A stretch of DNA of 23,928 bases from Jimgerdemannia flammicorona (lineage: Eukaryota; Mucoromycota; Endogonomycetes; Endogonales; Endogonaceae), in assembly GCA_003990745.1 (NCBI GenBank), contig RBNI01001170.1:1-23928 (forward strand), in the 5' to 3' direction. A program made the position numbers and the translations under genes. The notes beneath the pieces were generated by a model, which was not told the origin of the DNA, searched no databases, and saw only the letters and a program-made list of their open reading frames with translations. Positions 10,724 to 20,183 of the stretch are shown here, piece by piece (position 1 is the stretch's first letter; each line of letters starts with the position of its first letter).

Positions 10724-11174
10724 TAAGTAAAAGAAGTCCTCAAATATCATATATATTTGGCAAATTATAGCTCTGTAACTTTGTTGAATAATATCTAATA
10801 TACAATGTTACAGAGCTTAAATATTTAATTACTATTAGATTATAGAGAGATTAACTATTGTAAAGATATTTTATAAAGTAAAATTTCAAGATATAATAAG
10901 CTTGATAGATGGTATTTTTGAGCTAACTAGATTTCAGAAATCCAGAGATTGTATTCTATACAATTAGAAAATATTGTAAAATAGATTTTTGATTAGCTTC
11001 AAAATACTATCTATTAAGGAGCAAAACATTTATATCATTGTTCAGCACCCTATTACTATTGTTACTAGTAACTCCTCAAACTGATATACTTAGCAAATTT
11101 TATGTTATTCTATGTCAGCCTACTCATAGAATTTATTGGGTATATGTATGTATTTCTTCTTGAGCAATATAATG
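10724..11174. other. AT-rich spacer with a small inverted repeat
   Basis: There is no recognisable gene in these 450 bases. An 11-base perfect inverted repeat (AGCTCTGTAAC at 10769-10779, GTTACAGAGCT at 10807-10817) has a 27-base AT-rich loop. The rest is AT-rich, CpG-free sequence, probably mutated transposon or old intergenic DNA. Confidence 0.5.
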
Positions 11175-12766
11175 TCATATAGTGGTCACTGAGTTCTTCA
11201 AATATATCAGATTCTCTTCAAGGTGTATCTTTTAGACTAACTCAAGTTTGTTATAAGTAAGTTCTTATTGGAGTTTCTTCCTAAGGTCTTATAGTCCTCA
11301 AACTTCTTATCTTTAAACTGTCTTGTTATCTCTTTAGATTGCTTACAAGGAATTATGTATATTGCACTAAGAGGAACTGACTTTATTTCAAAGAAAATAA
11401 GAGGGATATTTATACAAAATATAATTCAATAGTTGCTAAGATATAAAGCTAAATATAAATTCCAATAACTAAATAAAATACTGAAACACAGAAACCTACC
11501 AAGTTCCAGTATTGGCACAGATGGTTGCATAGGTTCAGGATACTGATATAATTTCAGTGATATAGGAAAAGGGTGCTGGAATAATTCTGAGTTACACAAG
11601 ATCAGAATACCAGTAGAGGAATAGCTGTTACACAGAAAAAGAATGCCAGCATAATTCAGTATAACTAAGGGACTTAGAGCAGAATGTTCAGGACCATGGG
11701 TATTTCATCCTTATCATCACTGAAGGAGATAAGATCCATAAACATTTCGGTCTCATTACATAGATTGTATGTTTTGCTTATATCACATGTTTTGCATATG
11801 TCATGTGGGATGATGTCATCACCAATGATATCATCACATTTGGCAGTAGTGGGGAGAGCAAGAAGATCTAGAGCTCTCTAGTCTATGAGGTTCTCTTCCA
11901 TAAAATAAGGGACAAATGTAGGGTCTTGGGGAGGTCTAACCTAGATTCTTGGGCCTTGGAATACTGAGATCAATCCTTACAGGAATTGATCTGGGTTGTC
12001 CTGGAGGACGGGATGCCAGAAGTATTCTACTTCATCACTATTGAGGGTGATAGTGGACTGGGCTTCTGTAGTCATCCTGGCTTCTAGTGTATTGATACAG
12101 CAGGCTGACAGATCTCTGAAGTCTGAGACTCTAACATACTCTAAGATGGGGATTGACTATGGTGCATTTCTGAAGATCTGATGAATCTTCTTAGCTGTCC
12201 TTGTTTCATGTATATCAATGGGAGTGATATCTTAAAACTCTTGAGGGCTGGCCTGTGGGAACTCCCAGTAAAGAAGGTTTTCTATTTCATACTCCTGCCA
12301 TATTTAGAGGTATTCAGTAGCAATAGTGATCCTTGTTTCCATTTCATAGTAGTAGAGAATAAAGTGATAAGGATCCCCAGTACTCAGGTTGAGACTAGGA
12401 GTTCTTCTTGTGCAGGTCCTTATGGCTCTTCTGATATCTTAGAATATTCTTTCTTTGACTGAGATGCCTTAGTGGTTCCTTGATCTTGAGGTTTGGTGAG
12501 TAGCAGGCATTTTGTTTGTAGTAAGTCTTGAGCTATTTTGGAATTGGTGAGTCTTATTGGGTTACTGCTACTGCAGTTCTTTGATCCTTCTTTTATATTC
12601 CTCAAGATGTCTGTATTGTGGTCTCAATGACTTACAGTTGGTCATCATTACTCATCTTATAGCCTAGGTAAGTTATACTATATAATCTTCTTATACTCTG
12701 ATCTGGTAGCTTGTAAGGAAAGACTGTCTCTTGTGCTGATGTCATCATTCTGAGGTCACCATTATA
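11175..12766 (-). mobile_element. Unidentified 1.6-kb element, copy D1
   Basis: This is one of two homologous units (the other is 14251-15821). Similarity begins abruptly at TCATATAGTGGTCACTGAG and ends at CTGAGGTCACC with unrelated flanks, so the unit has defined ends. The two termini look like imperfect inverted repeats (ATAGTGGTCACTGAG against ATAATGGTGACCTCAG). I could not find a convincing target duplication. It holds one minus-strand ORF, followed by a short repeat block and a TATA-like region. It may be a non-autonomous DNA transposon or an LTR-derived element; I cannot decide. Two CpGs survive (11748, 12009). Confidence 0.65.
11674..12510 (-). pseudogene. D1 protein, unknown family, broken
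   Basis: The frame of about 279 codons begins at the ATG at 12510 (context AAAATGCC) and ends at a TAA at 11674-11676. It contains several internal stops. Conserved blocks shared with D2 include METRITIATEYL, EYEIENLLYWEF, TEAQSTITLNSDEV, DNPDQFLQGLIS and DPTFVPYF. The sequence looks soluble, mixed alpha/beta, with no signal peptide, membrane segment or metal motif. I do not recognise the family. Conservation of the amino-acid frame between two heavily mutated copies is the main evidence that it is a protein. Plus-strand open frames 11684-11881, 11996-12181 and 12181-12462 are its shadows. Confidence 0.6.
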
Positions 12767-14250
12767 ATAACTATCTACTATTAAAGAAATCTTCCCAATT
12801 AGTTATATGATTAAATTTTATATGCTCAATAATAAATAAATTAGTATACTCAAGAGTACCTCATAATTTATTACTGCAACTACTATAGTGACCTTTAATG
12901 ATAATATACCTCACTTTTTCAATATTTGAAAAAGAGTCTGAGATTTATCATTCACTATATATTATAAGTCAATACTGAAATTGTTCTAATATATATACTT
13001 AAGAACAAAATAATAACAGCAAGATAGCAATCATTCTGAATTAGACTAAGTATGGGCTTTTATAGGTAATTGGTTTCCAATATAATGAGATATTTAATAA
13101 TAACTATAAGTATAAGAATCTGAATTAAATTATATTTCAACAAATATTATACATCTTACTTTATTTTGAATTATTAGCTTTCATGGTCCTAGTTATCATA
13201 TATGGAGTAGAATAAGTAATTACTGTATAAATATTTCAAATGAGCCATTTGATATCCATCTAATATGATAATCTGTCAAATTATACCCTGCTTTAATACA
13301 ACTACTGAAGAGAGCAGAATATTCATCACATTTATTCATAATAAATATTAAAACAATATTATCCAAAATAGAGCCTATTAGTGATAGTTCAATAATATTA
13401 TTATTAATAATCCATTAGGCTGTTTGAATGGAGATAAGATTGTAATAATTAGGATAGTTTATGATTTGCTGTAGATTGTAGTCTAGAGTTTCAAATATAT
13501 CATTTATAGTTTTCTGGCTATAGAGTGTGAATATATGTAAGTATTATATCAGATCTGAGAAGAATGGTCCTAATAATATCAGAAGGATTAGAGATATTAA
13601 AAATCACAATTGGCAAATTGTTCTTAAAGTATGTCTACTGCAATATTGCTTTTATAAAAAGTTCATAAATATGATATATTGCAAGAGAGAAAATCTCCAG
13701 ATCAATCAGAGTTTGAAGTATATTTTGAACCACAGCTTCTGAAAATATAGAGAAAAAGATGACACTTGAAAATAATTTAGCAATATTTAAATTCAGATGG
13801 TAGTCTTTTTTAACAATATATATAAATATAATCTGAATCAATACTATAGATAATAAGTAGAGAAATTGCAATAGATATATCAGCTCCTAATATATTAGAA
13901 TACTTGATACTTAATAATAGTAAAAATTGTCCTTTCCTCAGAATAGAAGAAATCTCTTAATATCTTCTCTCTATAAAGTAACTGTAAATTTAAAAGAGTC
14001 TAATTATTATCTATAATATTTAGATCATAATAATTATAATCTAAGAGTAATTATATAACTGATTGATATAGACTAATATGATCAGAGGCTATTAGTTGTA
14101 TAATGTATTATGAGATAAAATACACCTTTATCCAGAAGAATCTATGTAATAGTTATAGTAAGTATATGAGGATGCATTATTATAGTATAATCTAGCACTA
14201 TGTAGACTCTATATATTACTACTAGATTTTCTGCAATAACTGATACATTA
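12767..14250. other. AT-rich, CpG-free spacer between D1 and D2
   Basis: These are about 1.5 kb of very AT-rich sequence with no CpG seen. A 78-codon hydrophobic open frame on the minus strand (13635-13871) is flanked by stops and matches nothing I know. At this base composition, open frames rich in Ile, Leu, Phe, Tyr and Asn arise by chance. I regard the stretch as heavily mutated repeat DNA of unknown origin. Confidence 0.5.
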
Positions 14251-14639
14251 TCATATAGTGGTCACTGAGTCCTTCAAATACATCAGATTTTCTTCAAGAT
14301 GTATCTCTTAGACTAACCACAAGTTTATTATAAGCAAGTTCTTATTGGAGTGTCTTCTCAAGGTCTTATAGTTCTCAAACTTCTTATCTTTAAACTGTCT
14401 TGTTATCTCTTAGATTACTTACATGGAATTGAGAGTAAGTGAACTGGAACTGACTTTATTTCAAAGGAAATAAGAGGGGTATTTATATAAAATATAATTC
14501 AATAGTTACTAAGTTACATATAAAGTTAAATATAAATTCCAATAACCAAATAAAATACTGAAATACAGAAAACTATAGTTATAAGGACAAATTCAAGTAT
14601 CTGTACAAATGGTTGCACAAGTTTAGCATACTAGTAGAT

Positions 14640-14740
14640 TTAGTGGTACAGAAAAAGGGTGCTTAAAGATTCAGGTATTACAGAAAAAGAATGCTAGTAG
14701 AATTCAGTTATATAGAAAAAGGATGCTAGAAGATTTTAGT
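14640..14740 (-). repeat. Short ~31-bp tandem repeat in D2
   Basis: Three degenerate units built on TACAGAAAAAGGATGCT plus about 14 further bases occur just downstream of the D2 ORF. Related units are seen in D1 (about 11560-11660). The repeat is internal to the element, not a host satellite. Confidence 0.5.
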
Positions 14741-14752
14741 GTTACTAAGAAC

Positions 14753-15569
14753 TTAGAGCAGAATGTTCAGGACCATGGGGGCTTCATCTTCATTGCTACC
14801 AGAGGTCAGGATATCTTCAAAGAAAATAGGTCTGCAAACATTTCATCTGTTTTGCATACTTTGCACATCTTGTATATATTGCACAGGATGATGTCATCTT
14901 ATTCAGTGGCAGGGAAAGCAAGGAGATCTGGGCTCTCCAATCTAGGAGGTTCTCTTCTATAAAATAAGGGACAAATGTGGGGTCTTGGAGAGGTCTAACC
15001 TGGATGCTGGGGCCTTGGAATGCTGAGATCAATCCTTGCAGGAATTGATCAGGATTGTCCTTGAGAATGGGATTCCAGAACTCTCCTACCTCATCACTAT
15101 TGAGGGTGATGGTAGACTGAGCTTCTGTGGCCACTATGGCCTCTAGTGCATTTGTGTGGTGGGCTGACAGTTCCTTGAAGTCTGAGATTCTAGTATACTC
15201 CAAGTTGGAGATTGACCATGATATATGTCTGAAGACCTGATAAATCTTCTTAGCTATTCTTATTTCATATATATCTATAGGAGTAGCATCTTGAATCTCT
15301 TGGATATTGGCCTGAGAGAATTCCCAGCAGAGGAGGTTTCCTATTTCATACTCCTACCATATCCAGAGGCATTCAGTAGCAATAGTGATCCTTGTTTCCA
15401 TTTTGTAGTAATAGAGGATATAATGATAAGAGTTACCAGTATCCAGGTTGAGGCTAGGAGTCCTTCTTATATAGGTCCTCATGGCTCTTTTGATGTCTTG
15501 GAACATCCTTTCCTGAACTGAGGGACCTTGGTGGTTTCTGGACCTTGAGGTTTGACAAGTGGCAGGCAT
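14753..15569 (-). pseudogene. D2 protein, unknown family, broken
   Basis: Start at the ATG at 15569 (MPATCQTSRSRNHQGPS...). The frame is readable for about 215 codons with one stop (an expected Gln, WIW-stop-EYEIGN) and then shifts frame near 14900; the homologous end is at 14753-14755. The longest open piece is 14817-15203 (EYTRISDFKELSAHHTNALE..., TEAQSTITLNSDEV, DNPDQFLQGLISAFQGP, QDPTFVPYF). The N-terminus is basic (RSRNHQ, RAMRTYIRR). Family unknown. Because two copies retain the same protein blocks, it was probably under selection before inactivation; it may be a gag-like or accessory protein of the element. Confidence 0.6.
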
Positions 15570-15821
15570 TTTGTTTATGGTAAGTCTTTTAAACTATTTC
15601 TGTAAGTCTTGTTTGGATTGCTACTACTGCAGTTTTTTGATCTTTCTTTTATATTCCTTGAGATATCTGTCTTGTGGTCATGATGACTCACAGTTAGTCA
15701 TCATTGCTCATCTTGTAGCCTGGGTGAGTCATACTATATGATCTTCTTATACTCTGATCTAGTAACTTGTAAGGAAAGACTATCTCCTGTAATAATGTCA
15801 TCATTCTGAGGTTACTGTTAT

Positions 15822-15969
15822 TACATATAGATGATTGAAGATAATACTTAGCCATATATCAGTTAGGTAAATTATCCATATTAATAAATATAGAAATTAC
15901 CAAAAGAATGTCATCTGGCAAATCTGTTAGTAGTTTATTAAACTTTACTATAGCAGATATGATATTAAT
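15822..15969. other. AT-rich flank left of the chromovirus
   Basis: No gene or repeat is recognised in this 148-base interval. It ends with the sequence into which the LTR element inserted. Confidence 0.5.
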
Positions 15970-15974
15970 ATTAT
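15970..15974. repeat. 5-bp target duplication of the chromovirus, left
   Basis: ATTAT precedes the 5' LTR and recurs at 22228-22232 right after the 3' LTR. Five-base duplications are usual for Ty3/gypsy integrases. The AT-only composition makes chance agreement possible, but both sites are set by LTR ends that were defined independently. Confidence 0.7.
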
Positions 15975-16398
15975 TATAATATTTTTATAGTTATATTTAG
16001 TCTTAGTATATTTTTGCATCTTTTGGTTAGTCTTTTCTTATCATTTCTTGAACATTCTACTATGTTCTGCCATCTTCTACTTGCTTAGAAACCTTCTCTT
16101 GGTGCCAAGTATCTTGTCTTAGCTAGTTATGAAATCTTTTGGAATATTGTAGAATAGTATTAGTCAGCTTGCCAAGAACCTATTTCTTGGCATTTCTCTT
16201 TCTTTTCAAGATCCTTCCAGATCTTTCTTTCAGATTATGTATAAATATCCTTGTTCTCTATCTGAATAAAGCTCAGAATATTTTCTCTCAGAAATCCTTC
16301 AAGAATACTTGAACCTTTAAGTATCTCTTTGAGCTACTTTAGGTCAACTAGAACTTCCAGATTTAGCTGCTTCCTCTTAAAGAAACTAGAACTGTTAT
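15975..16398 (+). repeat. 5' LTR
   Basis: It aligns with the 3' LTR over its full length. It starts TATAATATTT where the 3' copy has TGTAACAATT, and ends TGTTAT. Six of the seven differences in the first 26 bases are C/T or G/A changes at CpA or TpG. It lacks a ~35-base segment present in the 3' LTR and has a ~12-base segment (TTATGTATAAAT) absent there. TATAAATA at 16240-16247 and AATAAA at 16265-16270 fit a core promoter and a polyadenylation signal. Confidence 0.9.
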
Positions 16399-16399
16399 T

Positions 16400-16489
16400 C
16401 TTGATAGCAGTGATGTTATTACACCTTACTTTATTAAGAAACCTTACACAAATTCAGAAACTAGTTACAACTAGTTACACAAACCTGAA
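16400..16489 (+). other. Leader with possible primer-binding site
   Basis: This is the sequence between the 5' LTR and the gag start. TGATAGCAGTGATG at 16403-16416 might be a decayed tRNA-complementary primer site (such sites begin TGG; here TGA after a G-to-A change). It resembles the initiator-Met type only weakly. I do not claim the tRNA identity. Confidence 0.3.
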
Positions 16490-17115
16490 ATGAGCTACAA
16501 AGAGTCAGCCTACCAGCCAGACCCCTCTGCTATAGAAGAAGTAAGAGGACTACAGCTTGGCATAGAAGATATGATCAATGCTATAGTCTATCAAATCCAA
16601 GAACTTCAAGCACAACTAGAACAGCAGAAAACAAAAACTATGAGTACATTGTATTCTACCATAGCACCAGTCAGTTTCAAGCCACTCAAGCCAGATACCT
16701 TTGATAATCATTGAGGAGGACTATTTACAGATGCATGGACCTTCCAGTTGGACTAATACTTTGAGCTTACAAGAATGGAAGAAGACATATAAGTCCAATT
16801 TGCCACCATACTCCTTTGAGTGAATGCAGCCATTTGGTAGCACAATTATATTATAACTACATCTATATACTCACATGTACAAATCAAGGATTGGGAAGCT
16901 TTCAAGAGAGTCCTTCATAGGCAGTTCAAGTCTGCTAATACTACCAAGCTAGCCAGAGATAAGCTAGCAATGGGGGGAGGGTTAGAGTAGTGGGTAAGAA
17001 GATGATCTTTATTCATGATAATATAGAGAGAGGTCCCCCTATGGAGATTGGGTAGTGGGAGGTGATATTGTAAACTTATTAATAGACTGGTAATAAATGG
17101 TGAAGTCCAAGGAAC

Positions 17116-17152
<37 letters not shown>

Positions 17153-17703
17153 ATAAGCTAGTAAACATCAAGCAACTCAAGTCTATGTAAAGCTATAATA
17201 TACAATTTCTGTTAATTCTACTTGAACTACCAGTGATAGTAGAGGATGAAAAGATAGACTGCTATGTCTAAGGCCTGAAAGGAAACACACAAGTCAAGGT
17301 CAAGCTAGAAGAGCCACAAAGCCTTAATAAAGCTATGAGAATTGCTGATAGGTTTGATGTCATCACCTTTGACAACTACTTTGAACCAGAATACTGCAAG
17401 AAGAACCACTTTGAAAACCATCATAAGAACCAACCAAGGGCAGTTGGCCTGACACCAATGAACTTAGATATCATAAATAAAAAGAACACCAAGCTCACCC
17501 CTGAAGAAAAGGATCACTTGAAGAAATCTGGAGCCTATTTCTTCTATTACCAAACAGAACATATTGTAACCAAATATCCTAAAAAGACTAGCAAACTCTC
17601 AAGACCAGTCACTATATTGTCCAAGGATATATCTGTCAACCCCACTACCAGTCAATCCAAGCTCATGATCAAGAAGCTTCATCTGAAGGCTCAGGTCCCT
17701 TAA
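16490..17703 (+). pseudogene. gag: gag (capsid and nucleocapsid), broken by stops and a SINE
   Basis: The start is the ATG at 16490 (MSYKESAYQPDPS...). A coiled-coil-like stretch (about residues 20-50, LEDMINAIVYQIQELQAQLEQQ type) precedes the Ty3 capsid signature: W near 16739, YFELTRMEED, AIW, WEAFKRVLHRQFK, ARDKL and, after the insertion, the LK-type segment near 17280. The insertion 16968-17161 splits the capsid domain. The nucleocapsid knuckle CX2CX4HX4C is at 17536-17577, but all three Cys codons now read TAT (Tyr), each a single G-to-A change; the His (17560-17562) survives. Gag would package RNA into virus-like particles; this copy cannot. Confidence 0.85.
16955..17161 (+). mobile_element. 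SINE-like insertion with target duplication and poly(A)
   Basis: AGAGATAAGCTAG occurs at 16955-16967 and 17149-17161, and the match extends three more bases if one C/T change is allowed. Between them lie about 150 bases starting GGGGGGAGGGTTAGAGTAG and ending in 31 A residues (17119-17149). The GTTAGAGTAGTGGGTAAG start resembles a tRNA-type A box. A B box is not clear (GAGAGAGGTCCCCCTATGG is a weak candidate). The element is too short to code. Its 194-base length explains exactly why gag changes frame here. The 3' end resembles that of LINE copy B. Confidence 0.85.
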
Positions 17704-17721
17704 TATCAAACAGAAGAAGCC

Positions 17722-18072
17722 ATTGGTCTTGACTTATACTCAGTCAAACAAGTCACTATTCCAGTCAAGGGCTGAACTCTGGTGTCTACTGGAATTACAG
17801 TTCAATGTCCTGAAGGACATTATGCCAGAATTGCATCATAATCAGAACTTAGTGTTAAATATCATTTAGATATAGGTGCTGATATCATTGACCCAGACTT
17901 TCAAGAACAAATTCAAGTTCTACTTATCAACTAGAAGGATTAAGACTATACAGTCAAGGAAGGAGACCAAGTCATGCAAATGATCCTAGAAAAAGCCAGT
18001 CAACTCAAGATTACAGAAGTCCAAGAACTCTCTAAAACCAAATAAGATCAAAAAGGTTTTGACAGCACTGAT
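17722..18072 (+). pseudogene. dUTPase domain in the gag-pol frame
   Basis: Family role: hydrolysis of dUTP to dUMP and pyrophosphate, which limits uracil in reverse-transcribed DNA. All five trimeric dUTPase motifs appear in order and in the same frame as gag and protease. Motif I is GLDLYS (17725-17742), II is ARIAS-stop-SEL (17824-17850), III is GADIIDPDF (17875-17901), IV is GDQVMQMIL (17962-17988) and V is stop-DQKGFDSTD (18043-18072). The catalytic Asp of motif III is kept. Changes fit RIP: two motif Arg positions are TAA, and GFGST-type Gly reads Asp. Five stops lie inside. It is about 117 codons, slightly short of the usual 135-150 because the ends are uncertain. Protease follows directly. 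Confidence 0.9.
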
Positions 18073-18093
18073 CAAGCAGTAAGTCTTAGTGAA

Positions 18094-18441
18094 TTGAGCT
18101 CAAGCTATGCTTATTTTCAAAGGCCTAGTCAAAGAAAAGAAGTTCAAGTACTCATAGACAGTAGAGCTATAGGGAACTTCATCAATCAGAATCTCATCAA
18201 AAGCCTCAAGATCCTTACTAAGCCTGTACTCAAGAACAATAGCATAGTCACTACAGACAGTACTCTGCACTCCATTGAGTCAATTGCTACCAAACTACCC
18301 ATCAAGATCCAGAAATATTGGGAACAAGTAGACTTCAAGGTTGCACTACTAGGAGATCATGACCTGATCTTAGGAAAACTCTGGCTTATGAAACATAACC
18401 CAGACATTGATTGGTGCAAGAATGAAGTCACTCTACTTTAA
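18094..18441 (+). pseudogene. Retropepsin-type aspartic protease
   Basis: This is an open stretch in phase 1, continuous with the dUTPase frame. The active-site loop is VLIDSRAIGNF: the Asp codon at 18157-18159 is retained, but the Gly of DSG/DTG is Arg (18163-18165, GGA to AGA). The C-terminal signature LGDHDLILGKLWLMKHNPDIDW (split here for length: ILGKLWLMKHNP, then DIDW) matches the flap and LGxxWL region of Ty3/gypsy proteases. It would process the polyprotein. The ATG at 18094 is not a real start; the domain belongs to the polyprotein. It ends at a TAA (18439-18441) within the polyprotein. Confidence 0.85.
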
Positions 18442-18639
18442 GATAGAGCCAATATCACTATCAAGATAGACAAGACTACAAGCAAGACCCAGATTGCAAC
18501 ATTGTCAGCTATATAGTACAAAAGAGCACTCAAGAAGACAATGCATGCCTTTATTATAATAGTCTATCTCAAGAAATAAGACAAGAGACTATCAGTCAAT
18601 GAAAGTATCAAGTTATTGCTAGAATAATTCAAAAATGTC

Positions 18640-19400
18640 TTTCTAGACAAACTACCTAGTCTACCACCTACATGAGAAGTTGATTATGAAATTGAACTGA
18701 CCCCAGAAGCTGTATCACCCAAGAAACACATGTACTGTATATTGCCACTTGAAATCGAAGCAGTCAAGAAGGAACTAGAAGAACTACTTATATAAGAAGC
18801 CATCTAGCCAAGCAAATCTCTTTATGGCTCATCAGTCTTATTCATTAAGAAGAAGGATGGTACCCTGTAAATATGTATAGACTATCATGCACTTAACAAA
18901 CTCACTATTAAGAACTGCTATCTGCTACCCTTAATTGATCAAATCTTTGATGCTCTCAAGAATGCTAAGTACTTCACCAAGTTAGACCTTATGTCAGAAT
19001 ACCACTAGATTCGAATCAAGCTAGAAGACATTCCCAAGACTGCATTCATAACCCCCTTTAGACTCTATGAATTCCTGGTCTTAGTATTTGATCTCACCAA
19101 TATACCTGCCATATTCCAAACTCTGATGAATAAGATATTCAAGGACCAACTATTTATTTTCCTGTTGGTATATCTTGATGACATCTTGATCTTTAGCACA
19201 ACTAAAGAAGAACACCTCAAACACATTCAAATAGTCCTAGAGATCCTGCAAAAACACAAGCTTTATGCCAAGCTCAAGAAGCACAAATTCTTCAAGGAAT
19301 AAGTTGAATATCTTGGCCACATTGTCTCTGTATAAGGAATTTAAATAGACCCATATAAGATAGAAGCAATTGAAGAATAGTCCATTCTGTTGAACCTTAC
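18640..19400 (+). pseudogene. pol: Ty3/gypsy reverse transcriptase
   Basis: Phase 1 with in-frame stops. Signature blocks: LTPEAVSPKK, LEIEAVKKELEELL, SLYGSSVLFIKKKDGTL, [38 protein letters not shown]-stop-IRIK (family YHQI), KTAFITPF, and the catalytic YLDDIL with YLDD at 19171-19182 intact. EYLGHIVS follows. RIP-type losses: Arg before the ICIDY block is TAA, the Gln of YHQI is TAG, and FGL reads FDL. It copies the RNA genome into DNA. The YLDD box and overall motif order make the Ty3/gypsy class certain. Confidence 0.95.
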
Positions 19401-19404
19401 AGAA

Positions 19405-19915
19405 CTTTGATCCTTTCTTGGTCTAGCTGGCTATACTGCTGCTTTGTCAGAAACTTCTCTGGTATTACTGAGCCACTGACTAATCTCATGAGGAAGACTC
19501 CACACTCAGACTACTATATACCCTATACCTGGGACCTCTTCTGTCAACAAGCTTTTCAAGAACTCAAGAACTGCCTGATCTATGCTCCAGTCCTGCATAA
19601 TGCAGATTAAGGCCTAAAATTCATAGTTACTACTGATTTATCAAATTTTGCCATTAGAGTAGTCCTGTTACAAGATGATGGCAAAGAACATCATCCTATT
19701 ACTTTCAAGTCTCACAAGTTGGCTCTGGCTAAACAAAAGCTAGCCACTCACAAGAAGGAACTATTGGTAATAATATATATACTAGACCACTAGTGATGTT
19801 ATCTAGAAGGTATTGAGTTTGATATCATTACCAACTATCAATCCCTCAAGTACATCAATACTCAATCTACTCTGTTACATCTACAAGTCAAGTGGAGTCT
19901 CAAGCTTCAAACCTT
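19405..19915 (+). pseudogene. pol: RNase H domain after a one-base deletion
   Basis: Near 19430 the frame moves from phase 1 to phase 3: GLAGY reads on only if one base is missing before the CTGCTGC stretch that corresponds to the family's YYRRF. After it come VRNFSGITEPLTNLMRKT, the first RNase H Asp in TTDLSNFA (about 19630), HPITFKSHKLALAKQK, HKKELLVIIY with the Glu, a stop where Trp is usual (near 19791), and ITNYQSLKYINTQ, where the expected Asp-His reads Asn-Tyr (both transitions). A spacer and KPGKILIVPDTLSRCPD lead on to integrase. Confidence 0.85.
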
Positions 19916-20183
19916 CAACCCAATGATCATCTATAAGCCTGGCAAGATACTTATAGTACCAGATACCTTATCAAGATGCCCTGACCTCACCACAATCATA
20001 CAAGTTACCTTGGTATCAGAATTCCTAGACCAAATCAGACAAGCTTATAAAGAAGATACAGTTTTCACTAGAGTTTTCTTAAATGAGCTCAAGGATATAT
20101 ATACTGTTGAGAACAATCTGATCTATCATCAAGATCAAGTCTACCTATCTGAAAACATGAATCTACACTACAAGGTTTTGTAA

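Larger units (their letters stand above)
14251..15821 (-). mobile_element. Unidentified 1.6-kb element, copy D2
   Basis: This second copy has the same ends as D1 (TCATATAGTGGTCACTGAG on the left, CTGAGGTTACTGTTAT on the right) in the same orientation. Differences from D1 are mostly transitions plus small indels. On the minus strand, downstream of the ORF, lie a short minisatellite (14640-14740) and then TATATAAATACCCCTCTTATT-like sequence near 14480-14500, which looks like a core promoter or an LTR. No second copy of that sequence exists at the other end of the unit, so it is not an LTR pair. Confidence 0.65.

Noticed and set aside
13635..13871. A hydrophobic membrane-like open frame.
   Set aside because: In AT-rich DNA such frames arise by chance. 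There is no homologue I recognise, and the neighbouring sequence is full of stops.
11175..15821. D1 and D2 as the two LTRs of one large element.
   Set aside because: They contain a protein frame, their termini are not TG...CA, and the 1.5 kb between them has no recognisable gag-pol.
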